From JBGPLJ01 sp963826145 (GTDB lineage: Bacteria; Pseudomonadota; Gammaproteobacteria; Steroidobacterales; Steroidobacteraceae): a stretch of DNA of 64,000 bases. Under the pieces are notes generated by a model, which was not told the origin of the DNA, ran no database searches, and saw only the letters and a list, made by a program, of their open reading frames with translations. The position numbers were made by a program, and so were the translations under genes. Below, in pieces: positions 20,484 through 28,222 of this stretch; the first letter of the stretch is position 1, and each line of letters begins with the position of its first letter. Location of the stretch: the NCBI GenBank assembly GCA_963826145.1, contig CAWGVW010000002.1:682001-746000 (forward strand), in the 5' to 3' direction.

Positions 20484-21215
20484 ATGCTCGACATGCAAGG
20501 TATCGCGAAGATCTTCCGCACCGATCTCATCGAAACGCACGCGCTGCGCAACTTCAACGTCAAGGTGGAGGCGGGCGAGTTCGTGGCGGTGACGGGGCCT
20601 TCAGGTTCGGGGAAGACCACGTTCCTCAACATCGCGGGATTGCTCGAGACATTCGAGCGTGGCACCTATCGCCTCGATGGCGCGGATGTGAGCCGGATCA
20701 GCGATGACCAGCGCTCGCGCCTCAGGAACGAGAAGATCGGGTTCATCTTCCAGAGCTTCAATCTGATTCCGGACCTGAACGTCTACGATAACGTCGACGT
20801 GCCGCTGCGCTACCGGCGCCTGTCGTCCGCCGATCGGCACTCGCGCATCACAAGCGCCCTCGACATCGTCGGCCTGGCCTCGCGCATGAAGCACATTCCG
20901 GCCCAGCTCTCCGGTGGCCAACAGCAGCGCGTCGCGATCGCCCGCGCGCTTGCCGGCGATCCGAAATTCCTGCTCGCCGATGAACCGACCGGCAATCTCG
21001 ATTCCCTCATGGCGCGGCAGGTCATGGATCTCCTTGAGGAGATCAACCGGATGGGCACGACCATCATCATGGTGACCCACGATCCGGATCTCGCGCGCCG
21101 CGCACACCGCAACGTACAGATCATCGACGGGCAGGTGACCGACTACAAACCCTACGAAGGCCCGCACGAGCCGCGCGTGGTGGTCGGTGCCGGCGAATCA
21201 CGCGTCAGCGCCTGA
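20484..21215 (+). CDS. MacB/LolD-type ABC transporter ATP-binding protein
   Basis: 243 residues. Walker A is GPSGSGKTTF, the ABC signature LSGGQQQRVAIARAL, and Walker B FLLADEPTGNLDS, all canonical. The RLRNEKIGFIFQSFNLIPDLNV Q-loop stretch places it in the MacB/LolD/FtsE branch that couples to FtsX-type permeases. It sits 15 bp after the adaptor and 26 bp before the permease. The ATPase and permease are separate, unlike fused MacB. Confidence 0.93.
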   Translation: MLDMQGIAKIFRTDLIETHALRNFNVKVEAGEFVAVTGPSGSGKTTFLNIAGLLETFERGTYRLDGADVSRISDDQRSRLRNEKIGFIFQSFNLIPDLNVYDNVDVPLRYRRLSSADRHSRITSALDIVGLASRMKHIPAQLSGGQQQRVAIARALAGDPKFLLADEPTGNLDSLMARQVMDLLEEINRMGTTIIMVTHDPDLARRAHRNVQIIDGQVTDYKPYEGPHEPRVVVGAGESRVSA

Positions 21216-21241
21216 AAGACGAACGAGCGAGGGAGATATCC

Positions 21242-22570
21242 ATGCTGAGTTACAATCTGCGACTCGCGCTCGCGAGTTACCGGCGCAACCCGACACTGAC
21301 CGCCCTCGTCGCCGGCGCAATCGCGCTCGGCATCGCCGTGTGCACGATCACGCTCACGCTCTATCACGGCATGTCGAACAACCCGATCTGGTGGAAAGCC
21401 GACAAGCTCTATGAAGTGACTATCGACAGCTGGGACCCGAAGCGCCCCGACAATGACAAGCATCCGGAGCGGCCGCCGCCGCAGCTCACGTACAAGGACA
21501 CCACGACGCTCCTGAAATCGGATATCCCGAAGTACAAGGTTGCGATGTTCAAGGCCGACCGCGTCCTCGATGCCGGCCTGCCGGACGTCAAGCCGAAGCG
21601 CATGCGGACGCGTGTAACGACGGGCGATTTTTTCCGCGCATTCGAAGTCCCCTTCCTCTACGGGGGGCCATGGAGCAATGCCGCGGACCTGGGCCCCGAG
21701 CCCCTGGTCATATTGAGCCGCGAGACCAATGAAAAGATCTTCGGCAACGCGAACAGCGTCGGCCGCACGGTGCGCCTCAACGACCGCGAGTTCCGCATTG
21801 CAGGGGTACTCGATACCTGGGAACCGACGCCCTCGTACTACGACCTCAACAACGGCTCGTTCGACAAGCCTGAAGACATCTACATTCCGTTTCTCTGGGG
21901 CGAGCGTCTCGAACTCCCGAGCAACGGCAATACCAATTGCTGGAAGACCGAATCGCTCAACTCGTACAAGGATTTCGTGAACTCCGAGTGCGTGTGGATC
22001 CAGTTCTGGGCGGAATTCTCATCGGGCGCCGACCGCCAGCGCTTCCAGTCCTGGCTCGACGGCTACGTGAAAGAGCAGAAGAAGCTCGGGCGCTTCGAGC
22101 GACCGCTCAACAATCAGCTCTACACGGTCGATCAGTGGCTCGACTTCAACTCCGTCGTGAGTAAGGACAACCGGGTGCTGGTTGGCCTGGCGTTCATGTT
22201 CCTAGCGGTATGCATCATCAACACGGTCGGGCTGCTGCTCGCTAAGTTCCTGAGCGGTGCATCGCTTTCGGGCTTGAGGCGCGCGCTCGGCGCGAGCCGG
22301 CGCGACATCTTCCAGCAGCACCTGGTGGAAGTGGTCGTGCTCGGACTCGTGGGCGGCATGCTGGGCCTCCTTCTCTCGGCCGCCGGTCTCTGGGGCTTGA
22401 GGCTCATGTTCGCGAGCGACTTCGACACCTACGACTCGCTCGCCCACATGGATCCGACCATGGTGGGCGCGGCGATCGCGCTCTCGCTGTTCGCAGGCCT
22501 GCTCGCTGGACTCTATCCCGCCTGGCGCATCGGGCGCATCCAGCCCGCGACCTACCTGAAGACCCAGTGA
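21242..22570 (+). CDS. FtsX-type ABC permease (MacB-like)
   Basis: 442 residues: one N-terminal helix (about 15-40), a large periplasmic domain of about 240 residues, then three helices at the C-terminus. The last part has the FtsX-domain element SLSGLRRALGASRRDIFQQHLVEV. This is the mechanotransmission topology of MacB permeases. A GGGAGATATCC site lies before the ATG. Downstream is a second FtsX-type permease, so the transporter is probably a heterodimer of two permeases with one type of ATPase. Confidence 0.9.
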   Translation: MLSYNLRLALASYRRNPTLTALVAGAIALGIAVCTITLTLYHGMSNNPIWWKADKLYEVTIDSWDPKRPDNDKHPERPPPQLTYKDTTTLLKSDIPKYKVAMFKADRVLDAGLPDVKPKRMRTRVTTGDFFRAFEVPFLYGGPWSNAADLGPEPLVILSRETNEKIFGNANSVGRTVRLNDREFRIAGVLDTWEPTPSYYDLNNGSFDKPEDIYIPFLWGERLELPSNGNTNCWKTESLNSYKDFVNSECVWIQFWAEFSSGADRQRFQSWLDGYVKEQKKLGRFERPLNNQLYTVDQWLDFNSVVSKDNRVLVGLAFMFLAVCIINTVGLLLAKFLSGASLSGLRRALGASRRDIFQQHLVEVVVLGLVGGMLGLLLSAAGLWGLRLMFASDFDTYDSLAHMDPTMVGAAIALSLFAGLLAGLYPAWRIGRIQPATYLKTQ

Positions 22571-22592
22571 TCCAGAACCACAAGGTGACGCC

Positions 22593-23798
22593 ATGATAAT
22601 TCGTCCCATCCTGAGTGCGCTTCTGCGCAACAAGACCGGCGCCATTCTGGTGGCGATACAGATCGCGCTCACGCTTGCCGTCGTCGTGAACTCGGTCTAC
22701 ATCATCGTGCAGCGTATCGAGAAGATCGGCCGGCCAACCGGTATCGACGAGCACAACATCTTTCTCGTCAACACGCTGAACTACGTGAGCGACTTTCCGT
22801 TTGCGGCGAGCATCCGCGAGGATCTCGCCTATCTGAACGGGCTGCCGGGCGTCGTTGCAGCGACCTCGATCAATGCGATACCACTGAGCGGCGGTGGCAG
22901 CTCCACCGAGTACTACAACCAGCCGGGCGGCAAGGGCGAGAAGATTCCGGGTAACTACTTCGAGGTTAACGAGCGCGGCGTCGACGCGCTCGGTGTGCAT
23001 CTCGAGAGCGGCCGCGGCTTCAGCGCCGCCATCATCCGCCCGCCGGTGCTGATCACATCGGAGTTCGTGCCGGAGGTCGTGATGACGCGGGTCATGGCGA
23101 AACAGCTGTTTCCCGACAAGGAGCCGCTCGGCCAGACTGTCTATGACAGCCTCGGCCAGCCGGCGCGGCTCGTCGGCATCATCGAGAACATGCACGGCTC
23201 ATGGGTCACCTGGGACAAGGTCGGAAACGTCGTCCTGCATCCGGTCACCGCCTGCTGCAACGGCGTGTCCTACCTCGTGCGCACGAAGCCCGGCGAGCGG
23301 GACCGCCTGATGAAGATCGTCGAGGAGAAGATGTCGGGCTCGACACCCGGGCGCGTCGTGAACAGCGTCCGTACCCTCGATTTCTACAAGGCCCGCAGCT
23401 ACGACGAGGACCGCAACATGGCGATCTACCTCGCCATCGTCATCGTGTTGCTGGTCGGCATCGCCTCACTCGGCATCTTCGGCCTCGCGACCTTCAACGT
23501 ACAGAGCCGCACCAAGCAGATCGGCACCCGGCGGGCTATCGGTGCCCGGCGCGCCGACATCGTGCAATACTTCCTCATCGAGAACTGGCTGATCACGACC
23601 TGCGGCGTGACCGTGGGCTGCATCCTGGCGCTCGGAGTGGGCTATTGGCTGCATCTGAAGCTCGATCTGCCACTCCTTAATCTCCTGTACCTGGTCGGCG
23701 GAGTATTCGGACTTTGGTGTATTGGCCTCCTCGCAACGCTGGTTCCCGCGCGCCGCGCTTCCCGCGTGCCGCCCGCAGTCGCGACCAGGACCGTGTAG
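22593..23798 (+). CDS. FtsX-type ABC permease, second subunit
   Basis: 401 residues with the same topology as the upstream permease: an N-terminal helix, periplasmic domain, three C-terminal helices. The C-terminal motif FGLATFNVQSRTKQIGTRRAIGAR and the terminal PARRASRVPPA are typical FtsX/MacB elements. The gene follows the first permease by 22 bp and ends the exporter operon. The two-component genes follow after 138 bp, suggesting joint function. Confidence 0.9.
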   Translation: MIIRPILSALLRNKTGAILVAIQIALTLAVVVNSVYIIVQRIEKIGRPTGIDEHNIFLVNTLNYVSDFPFAASIREDLAYLNGLPGVVAATSINAIPLSGGGSSTEYYNQPGGKGEKIPGNYFEVNERGVDALGVHLESGRGFSAAIIRPPVLITSEFVPEVVMTRVMAKQLFPDKEPLGQTVYDSLGQPARLVGIIENMHGSWVTWDKVGNVVLHPVTACCNGVSYLVRTKPGERDRLMKIVEEKMSGSTPGRVVNSVRTLDFYKARSYDEDRNMAIYLAIVIVLLVGIASLGIFGLATFNVQSRTKQIGTRRAIGARRADIVQYFLIENWLITTCGVTVGCILALGVGYWLHLKLDLPLLNLLYLVGGVFGLWCIGLLATLVPARRASRVPPAVATRTV

Positions 23799-23936
23799 GC
23801 CGGGTCGGCGAGGTGATCGGTCGCTTGCGCGGGTGTCGCAATTGGGTTCAAACCAAATCGAGCGGTGCCGCATCACTACGGGTGGGATATGCCATCCGTG
23901 CACGCGACTTGCAGCCAGATCGGGCGGGACTCTGAC

Positions 23937-25292
23937 ATGCGCAGCGTCCTGGTAATCGACGACAACCACGCCGTGTGCACTGCGCTCGACGTGTTGCTGT
24001 CGTTGCAGGGCTTGCGTGTGCTGACCGCGAGCGGTCCCGGCCCGGGGCTTGCGGCGCTCGATCGCGAACCGATCGATCTCGTCATCCAGGACATGAATTT
24101 TCGGCGCGACCTTACTTCGGGCGAAGAGGGGGTCGAGCTCTATCACCACATCCGGCGCCGCTTCCCCGACATTCCAATCGTCCTGCTGACGGCGTGGACG
24201 CACCTCGAAACCGCGGTGCAGCTCGTGAAGGCAGGTGCCGCCGACTACATCGGCAAGCCCTGGGACGATGCGCGGCTCCTCACAACTGTGCGCAATCTAT
24301 TGCAACTACGCAGCGCGCTCGTGGAATCCGCAGCGCTCAAGAGCAGCCGGCTCGCGGCGCGCGAAGGCTTGACCCGGCGGTTCGAACTATGCGGGATCGT
24401 CTACGAGAGCGACGTCATGCACGCGCTCGTCAGCATGGCGACCCAGGTCGCCGCCTCACAGGTGCCGGTGCTCATCACCGGGCCGAACGGAGCGGGCAAG
24501 GAAGTGCTGGCGGACATCATCCAGGCCAACTCGAGCTGCAAGACGGGACCCTTCGTCAAGGTAAACGCCGGCGCATTGCCGCCCGAACTCATCGAAAGCG
24601 AGCTGTTCGGGGCGGACAGCGGCGCGTTTACCGGTGCGCGGTCGCGGCCCGGCCGCTTCGAGGCGGCCAATGGCGGAACGCTGTTCCTCGACGAGATCGC
24701 GAATCTTCCGCCTGCGGGACAGGCAAAACTCCTGCGCGTATTGCAGACCGGCGAATTCGAACGCCTCGGCAGCAACGAGACACGTCGGGTACGAGTCCGG
24801 GTTGTCAGCGCGACCAATACCGATCTCGCGCAGGCGATTCGTGAAGGCCGCTTTCGCGAGGATCTCTTCTACCGCCTGAACGTCATCGAGCTCAAAGTGC
24901 CACCGCTCGCGGAACGTCGCGAAGATATCGTGCCGCTCGCCCGCCATTTTCTGGGTCAGGACTTTGAACTCGAGCCGGAGGCGGAGCGCACGCTGGTAGC
25001 ATATGCTTGGCCGGGTAACGTCCGGGAGCTCAGCAACGCCATGCAGCGCGCGATGCTCCTCGCAGACAACAAGGTGATCGGGGTCCATTCGCTCGGCCTC
25101 AAGATCAGCGCGCCGGCACCCGATCCGCGGGCGGCGGAACCTGACCGATTCGAAATCGAACACGCCCTGACACGGGCCGGTGGTATCGTCGCGCGTGCTG
25201 CGCGCGAGCTCGGACTGAGCCGTCAGGCTCTCTACCGCCGTATGGATAAACTGGGGCTGCGCGACCCTGCGCAAGAGGCCCGCCAGGAATGA
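23937..25292 (+). CDS. NtrC-family sigma-54-dependent response regulator
   Basis: 451 residues. Receiver: acidic pair in VIDDN and phosphoacceptor Asp52 (VIQDMNF), Lys in GKPWDD. AAA+ domain: Walker A GPNGAGKE (residues 183-190), the sigma-54 contact loop GAFTGA (230-235) and Walker B GGTLFLDEIANLP, all intact. The C-terminal Fis-type helix-turn-helix includes GLSRQALYRRMDKLG. Intact GAFTGA means it can drive RpoN promoters. I start at MRSVLVIDD. The longer frame has no better site. Its stop overlaps the sensor start (ATGA). Confidence 0.93.
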   Translation: MRSVLVIDDNHAVCTALDVLLSLQGLRVLTASGPGPGLAALDREPIDLVIQDMNFRRDLTSGEEGVELYHHIRRRFPDIPIVLLTAWTHLETAVQLVKAGAADYIGKPWDDARLLTTVRNLLQLRSALVESAALKSSRLAAREGLTRRFELCGIVYESDVMHALVSMATQVAASQVPVLITGPNGAGKEVLADIIQANSSCKTGPFVKVNAGALPPELIESELFGADSGAFTGARSRPGRFEAANGGTLFLDEIANLPPAGQAKLLRVLQTGEFERLGSNETRRVRVRVVSATNTDLAQAIREGRFREDLFYRLNVIELKVPPLAERREDIVPLARHFLGQDFELEPEAERTLVAYAWPGNVRELSNAMQRAMLLADNKVIGVHSLGLKISAPAPDPRAAEPDRFEIEHALTRAGGIVARAARELGLSRQALYRRMDKLGLRDPAQEARQE

Positions 25293-26674
25293 ATTCCCCG
25301 GGCTTCGACGGACGCGGGTCCGCCGAAGCGAAGGCGATCGAAGCGCCCGCGAAGCGCTGGTCCATCGCCGGTAAGTTGCTCGCCCTGCTTCTCGTCGTCG
25401 CTGTTGCAACCGCGGGCACGGCCGTCGTGATTGCGCGATTTGGTGGCGACTGGTGGGCGGTCGCCGTTGGATGCATCCTGGTCGGCGGATCGCTTTCCAT
25501 CTTCGCGGCACAGTGGGGCGCGCGCGGCTTGTCCCGCACTCTGCGTGCTCTCACCGACGGCATCCAGAGCCTGACGCACGACGACTTCAGCGTCAGCATC
25601 GCGAATCGTCGGCGCGACGAGCTCGGCCAGCTTGTGACCGCTTACAACGCGATGAGCCAGGCGCTGCGCGATGAACGGCAAGACCTTTTCCAGCGGGAGC
25701 TCCTGCTAGATACCGTCATCCAGTCGACGCCGCTCGCCCTCGTGCTCACAAACCCCCAGGAAACCGTGCTCTACAGCAACCTCGCTGCACGTCAGCTCTT
25801 CAACGATGGCCGGCGGCTCGAGGGCCTGAATTTCTCGACCTTGCTCCTTCGCATGTCTGTCGCGATGCGGGAGGCCGTAGCGCGTGGCGTCGATTCCCTC
25901 TTCACACTCGAACATGTGGGCGAACCACAGGTGTATCACCTGTCGCAGCGGCAGTTCCTGCTGAATACGGTTCCGCATCGGCTGCTCCTGCTGAAGCTTC
26001 TGACACGGGAAATCAACGCGCAGGAGATCAGCACCTGGAAGCGCGTGATCCGCGTCATCGCCCACGAGCTCAACAATTCGCTCGCGCCGGTGTCATCGCT
26101 CGCGCACTCCGCCCGGCAACTCGTGGCCAACCCCGACCCGGCGATGCTCGACAAGGTCTTCAACACGATCGAGGACCGGCTGCGGCATCTCAAGTCGTTC
26201 ATCGAAGGCTATTCGCGCTTCGCGAAGCTACCGCGACCGAGACTGGCGCCGGTCTCCTGGAGTCTTTTCATCGATGATCTGCGGCGGGCGTACGGCTTTG
26301 AGTTGCAAGGCGAGGTTCCTATGCGCCCTGGGCACTTCGATGCAACACAACTCGAGCAGGTGCTCATCAATCTTCTCAAGAACGCGCACGAGTCGGGTTC
26401 CACACTCGCGGCGATCACGGTCGCAGTCGATGCGGTTCCCGGTGGCTGGCAGCTGCGCGTGCAGGATCGCGGCGCCGGCATGCCGGATGACGTACTGGCG
26501 AACGCCCTGCTGCCCTTCTACTCGACGAAACCGGAGGGTACCGGACTTGGCCTTACGCTTTGCCGTGAGATCGTTGAAGCGCACGGCGGCTGGCTCAGTC
26601 TTGCGAACCGGGCGGACGGTGGCGTCGCCGTGACGATGTTCTTGCCGGATGCCATGAGAGCCGGCGGACCCTAG
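25289..26674 (+). CDS. Membrane sensor histidine kinase (HAMP-PAS-HisKA), partner of the NtrC-type regulator
   Basis: 461 residues. Two helices (about 28-50 and 56-75) flank only a few residues, so there is almost no periplasmic sensor. A HAMP linker (about 80-130) and a PAS-like domain (about 140-225) follow, then the phosphoacceptor His259 in VIAHELNNSLAPVSSL. HATPase boxes are LINLLKNAHESG, DRGAGM and GTGLGLTLCREIVEAHGG. A cytoplasmic or membrane-internal cue is likely. It overlaps the regulator gene by 4 bp and ends 1 bp from the convergent isomerase. Confidence 0.93.
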   Translation: MNSPGFDGRGSAEAKAIEAPAKRWSIAGKLLALLLVVAVATAGTAVVIARFGGDWWAVAVGCILVGGSLSIFAAQWGARGLSRTLRALTDGIQSLTHDDFSVSIANRRRDELGQLVTAYNAMSQALRDERQDLFQRELLLDTVIQSTPLALVLTNPQETVLYSNLAARQLFNDGRRLEGLNFSTLLLRMSVAMREAVARGVDSLFTLEHVGEPQVYHLSQRQFLLNTVPHRLLLLKLLTREINAQEISTWKRVIRVIAHELNNSLAPVSSLAHSARQLVANPDPAMLDKVFNTIEDRLRHLKSFIEGYSRFAKLPRPRLAPVSWSLFIDDLRRAYGFELQGEVPMRPGHFDATQLEQVLINLLKNAHESGSTLAAITVAVDAVPGGWQLRVQDRGAGMPDDVLANALLPFYSTKPEGTGLGLTLCREIVEAHGGWLSLANRADGGVAVTMFLPDAMRAGGP

Positions 26675-27313
26675 CTACCTGCGAGGCGGCACGCGTGCCG
26701 CCGAAATGGGCAAGGTGCTAACCCTGCGCATCTGCGGATCCTCGAAGAGTTCTGGATTGCACAGAAAGTCGAACAGCATCTCCGTGGAATCGTCGCCCCA
26801 GAAGATCTGTCGGTTGACCACGGCCGTCGGCACGCCGAATACACCCCGCTCGATCGCCTGCTCAGTGTTCCGGCGCAGCGCGTCCTTGATGTCCGGGTCT
26901 TCGATTCGGGTCGCGGCATTCGCAAGCGCCGGTTCTGCAATGAGCCGAGCCCACTCGCGCTCGTCATCCGGAAGATGGCCGTCTCGCCACACGAACCGAA
27001 AGAGGCGGTCAATGATCGCGGGCTCGCAATCGGCGGCGAGAGCCATGCGCAGGAGCTTCAGCGAATTGAAAGGATGACCGGCTGGCATCTGCAGCGGCAG
27101 GCCGGCGCGACGCACGCGCCAAACGAAGTGACGGTAGGTGAATATCCGCTTCGGCGGAATTTCTGCCGGGCCGAGCTGACCCCAGTGATTGAGAATGGCC
27201 GCCAGCAGAACGGGATGAAACCGGACCGGCACGTCGACGGGCCGCGACGGCAGGCGCAGAAACTGCAGGTAGGCGAACGGTGAAACGAAGTCGAAATACC
27301 AGTCGATGGTCAT
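26675..27313 (-). CDS. DsbA-fold 2-hydroxychromene-2-carboxylate isomerase family protein
   Basis: 212 residues of the thioredoxin-like kappa-GST group. The N-terminal DFVSPFAYLQFLR element has Ser in the active-site position used by HCCA isomerase and glutathione S-transferase kappa. PAGHPFNSLKLLRM and RGVFGVPTAVVNRQIFWGDD (cis-Pro loop) are typical. HCCA isomerase acts in naphthalene breakdown, but no other such genes are near, so the true substrate is open. Convergent with the sensor kinase gene. Confidence 0.87.
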   Translation of the reverse strand: MTIDWYFDFVSPFAYLQFLRLPSRPVDVPVRFHPVLLAAILNHWGQLGPAEIPPKRIFTYRHFVWRVRRAGLPLQMPAGHPFNSLKLLRMALAADCEPAIIDRLFRFVWRDGHLPDDEREWARLIAEPALANAATRIEDPDIKDALRRNTEQAIERGVFGVPTAVVNRQIFWGDDSTEMLFDFLCNPELFEDPQMRRVSTLPISAARVPPRR

Positions 27314-27357
27314 TGCAGGTCTCCGGCTCGGTTAGCACGCCTAGTATTCATCGCCGG

Positions 27358-27388
27358 AAAAAAAGAACCCCGCCTTTTGGGGCGGGGT
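27358..27388 (-). terminator. Rho-independent terminator of the predicted small RNA
   Basis: Reading the minus strand, CCCCGCC (27387-27381) pairs with GGCGGGG (27374-27368) around a 6-nt loop, with an A-T pair adding to the stem. Seven Ts (27364-27358) follow after TTC. It faces only the minus strand: the plus strand has no T-run after the stem. The gene it would serve is therefore upstream at higher coordinates, where no ORF on this strand exists. Confidence 0.85.
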
Positions 27389-27541
27389 AGTGACCAGAGG
27401 AGTGAAGCTGCTGTTGTATGTGTTGTGTGTCGTCGCCCTGTGTGCGCGTCACCCGGTAGGTATCTCTGGCATCAAGGTCGTTTCAGATCTCTTGTATCAG
27501 GAGTCGGTCGATAGCTACCCCTCACTTGATCCTGGGTAGCT
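27358..27541 (-). ncRNA. Predicted sigma-54-dependent small RNA, about 184 nt
   Basis: A stand-alone transcription unit on the minus strand with no coding match. A -24/-12 promoter lies at 27549-27564, and with the GC at -12 the start falls near 27538-27541. The RNA would begin with a perfect 8-bp hairpin (AGCTACCC at 27541-27534 and GGGTAGCT at 27520-27513, 13-nt loop). A single-stranded-looking A/C-rich run follows (27431-27408), then the anti-Shine-Dalgarno-like CACTCCTCT (27404-27396), then the terminator. This is the layout of Hfq-dependent regulatory RNAs. No match to GlmY, GlmZ, CrcZ or Qrr was visible by eye. It is not in coding sequence. Confidence 0.6.
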
Positions 27542-27548
27542 TGAATAG

Positions 27549-27564
27549 AGCAAGTGCTGTGCCA
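27549..27564 (-). promoter_or_regulatory. -24/-12 (RpoN) promoter for the small RNA
   Basis: On the minus strand the sequence reads TGGCAC, 5 nt, TTGCT. The GG and GC are separated by 10 bp, which matches the sigma-54 consensus TGGCAC-N5-TTGCW. The expected start is about 12 bp past the GC, exactly where the 5' hairpin begins. A regulator with the GAFTGA loop is encoded 2.3 kb away. Confidence 0.75.
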
Positions 27565-27635
27565 CGTGCATAACTACTTGTTTCATTGGAACTATTAGCT
27601 AGTCGCGCTTGCTGCGACGCGGTCGGGCTGTAAAG

Positions 27636-27688
27636 GTGGCCGACGGTGCGCGGCGCAGCCAGTGTGATAGGTTTACTCCGTCAGCCAC
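27636..27688. promoter_or_regulatory. Candidate enhancer sites upstream of the RpoN promoter
   Basis: An inverted pair lies 74-125 bp upstream of the -24 element: GTGGCCGACGG (27636-27646) and CCGTCAGCCAC (27678-27688). The arms match in 10 of 11 positions. This is the usual distance for NtrC-type activator binding. A nearer dyad, GTCGC-N7-GCGAC, is at 27602-27618. Either may bind the activator, or neither may. No consensus is known. Confidence 0.4.
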
Positions 27689-27791
27689 GAGCAGCGTGAA
27701 CTGCGGCTGCCTTTGATCGATATCGCTTCGAATTTACTGCCTTATGTCGAAAAGTCGCGGACCCAGCCGCTTGTAAGGATTATCGACAGCG

Positions 27792-28205
27792 ATGCAGCCT
27801 GGCTGGGTAATCAATCGGCGTTTCAACGCCTTATCCCTCGATCGAGGCGGGCAGCGCTGGGTGCTCGAAAGCGCCGACGATGCGACCCACGGGTCCCACA
27901 TGGAGATCGTCTTTGAAAAGGCCGACCAGGCCGCCCTGGAGGGCGAGGTCGAGGTCTCCGACATCCAATGCCAGTCACAAGGATCGTCGCCCGGGCGTTA
28001 TGTCATCAATGGATCGCAGCGCACGGTTGCCGTCGCGGCGGGGGCCTTGTACGTGCACGAGACTCCTGGGACAAGCTATCGCGCGGCGCTTCCGGGACAT
28101 CCGGTCCCCGCCTCGCAACGCTTGCTGTGGCGGCTCCTGCTCTGGCTAATGAGGGTGCCAGGCGCCTTCGCCCTGATGTCGCGCTTGCGATCAGTCCGAC
28201 GCTGA
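27792..28205 (+). CDS. Small hypothetical protein
   Basis: 137 residues, acidic in the middle and basic at the end. No domain recognised. It has beta-type segments (RWVLESADDATHGSHMEIVFEK and RTVAVAAGALYVHETPG, each given in part) and a hydrophobic C-terminal helix (QRLLWRLLLWLMRVPGAFALM) that could anchor it to the membrane. No clear ribosome-binding site stands before the ATG, so the reading is tentative. It ends 17 bp from the convergent LysR gene. Confidence 0.45.
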   Translation: MQPGWVINRRFNALSLDRGGQRWVLESADDATHGSHMEIVFEKADQAALEGEVEVSDIQCQSQGSSPGRYVINGSQRTVAVAAGALYVHETPGTSYRAALPGHPVPASQRLLWRLLLWLMRVPGAFALMSRLRSVRR

Positions 28206-28222
28206 CGCGCCCATCTGGCGGA

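Noticed and set aside
19092..20540. 482-codon open frame antisense to the adaptor gene
   Set aside because: Arg/His/Asp-rich with no family; the plus strand clearly codes for the adaptor.
23842..23856. TTGGGTTCAAACCAA looks like a tRNA T-arm
   Set aside because: No acceptor or anticodon arms around it. It is an imperfect dyad before the response regulator gene, and no function could be shown.
27402..27539. Plus-strand 45-codon frame (GTG start, hydrophobic first residues) over the small RNA
   Set aside because: The SD-like AGAGGA abuts the GTG with no spacing. The hydrophobic look comes from the T/G-rich complement of the A/C-rich RNA. Promoter and terminator are on the other strand.
27358..27541. 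Possible CsrA/Rsm-titrating RNA
   Set aside because: Only one GGA is in a loop on the minus strand, while Rsm RNAs have several.
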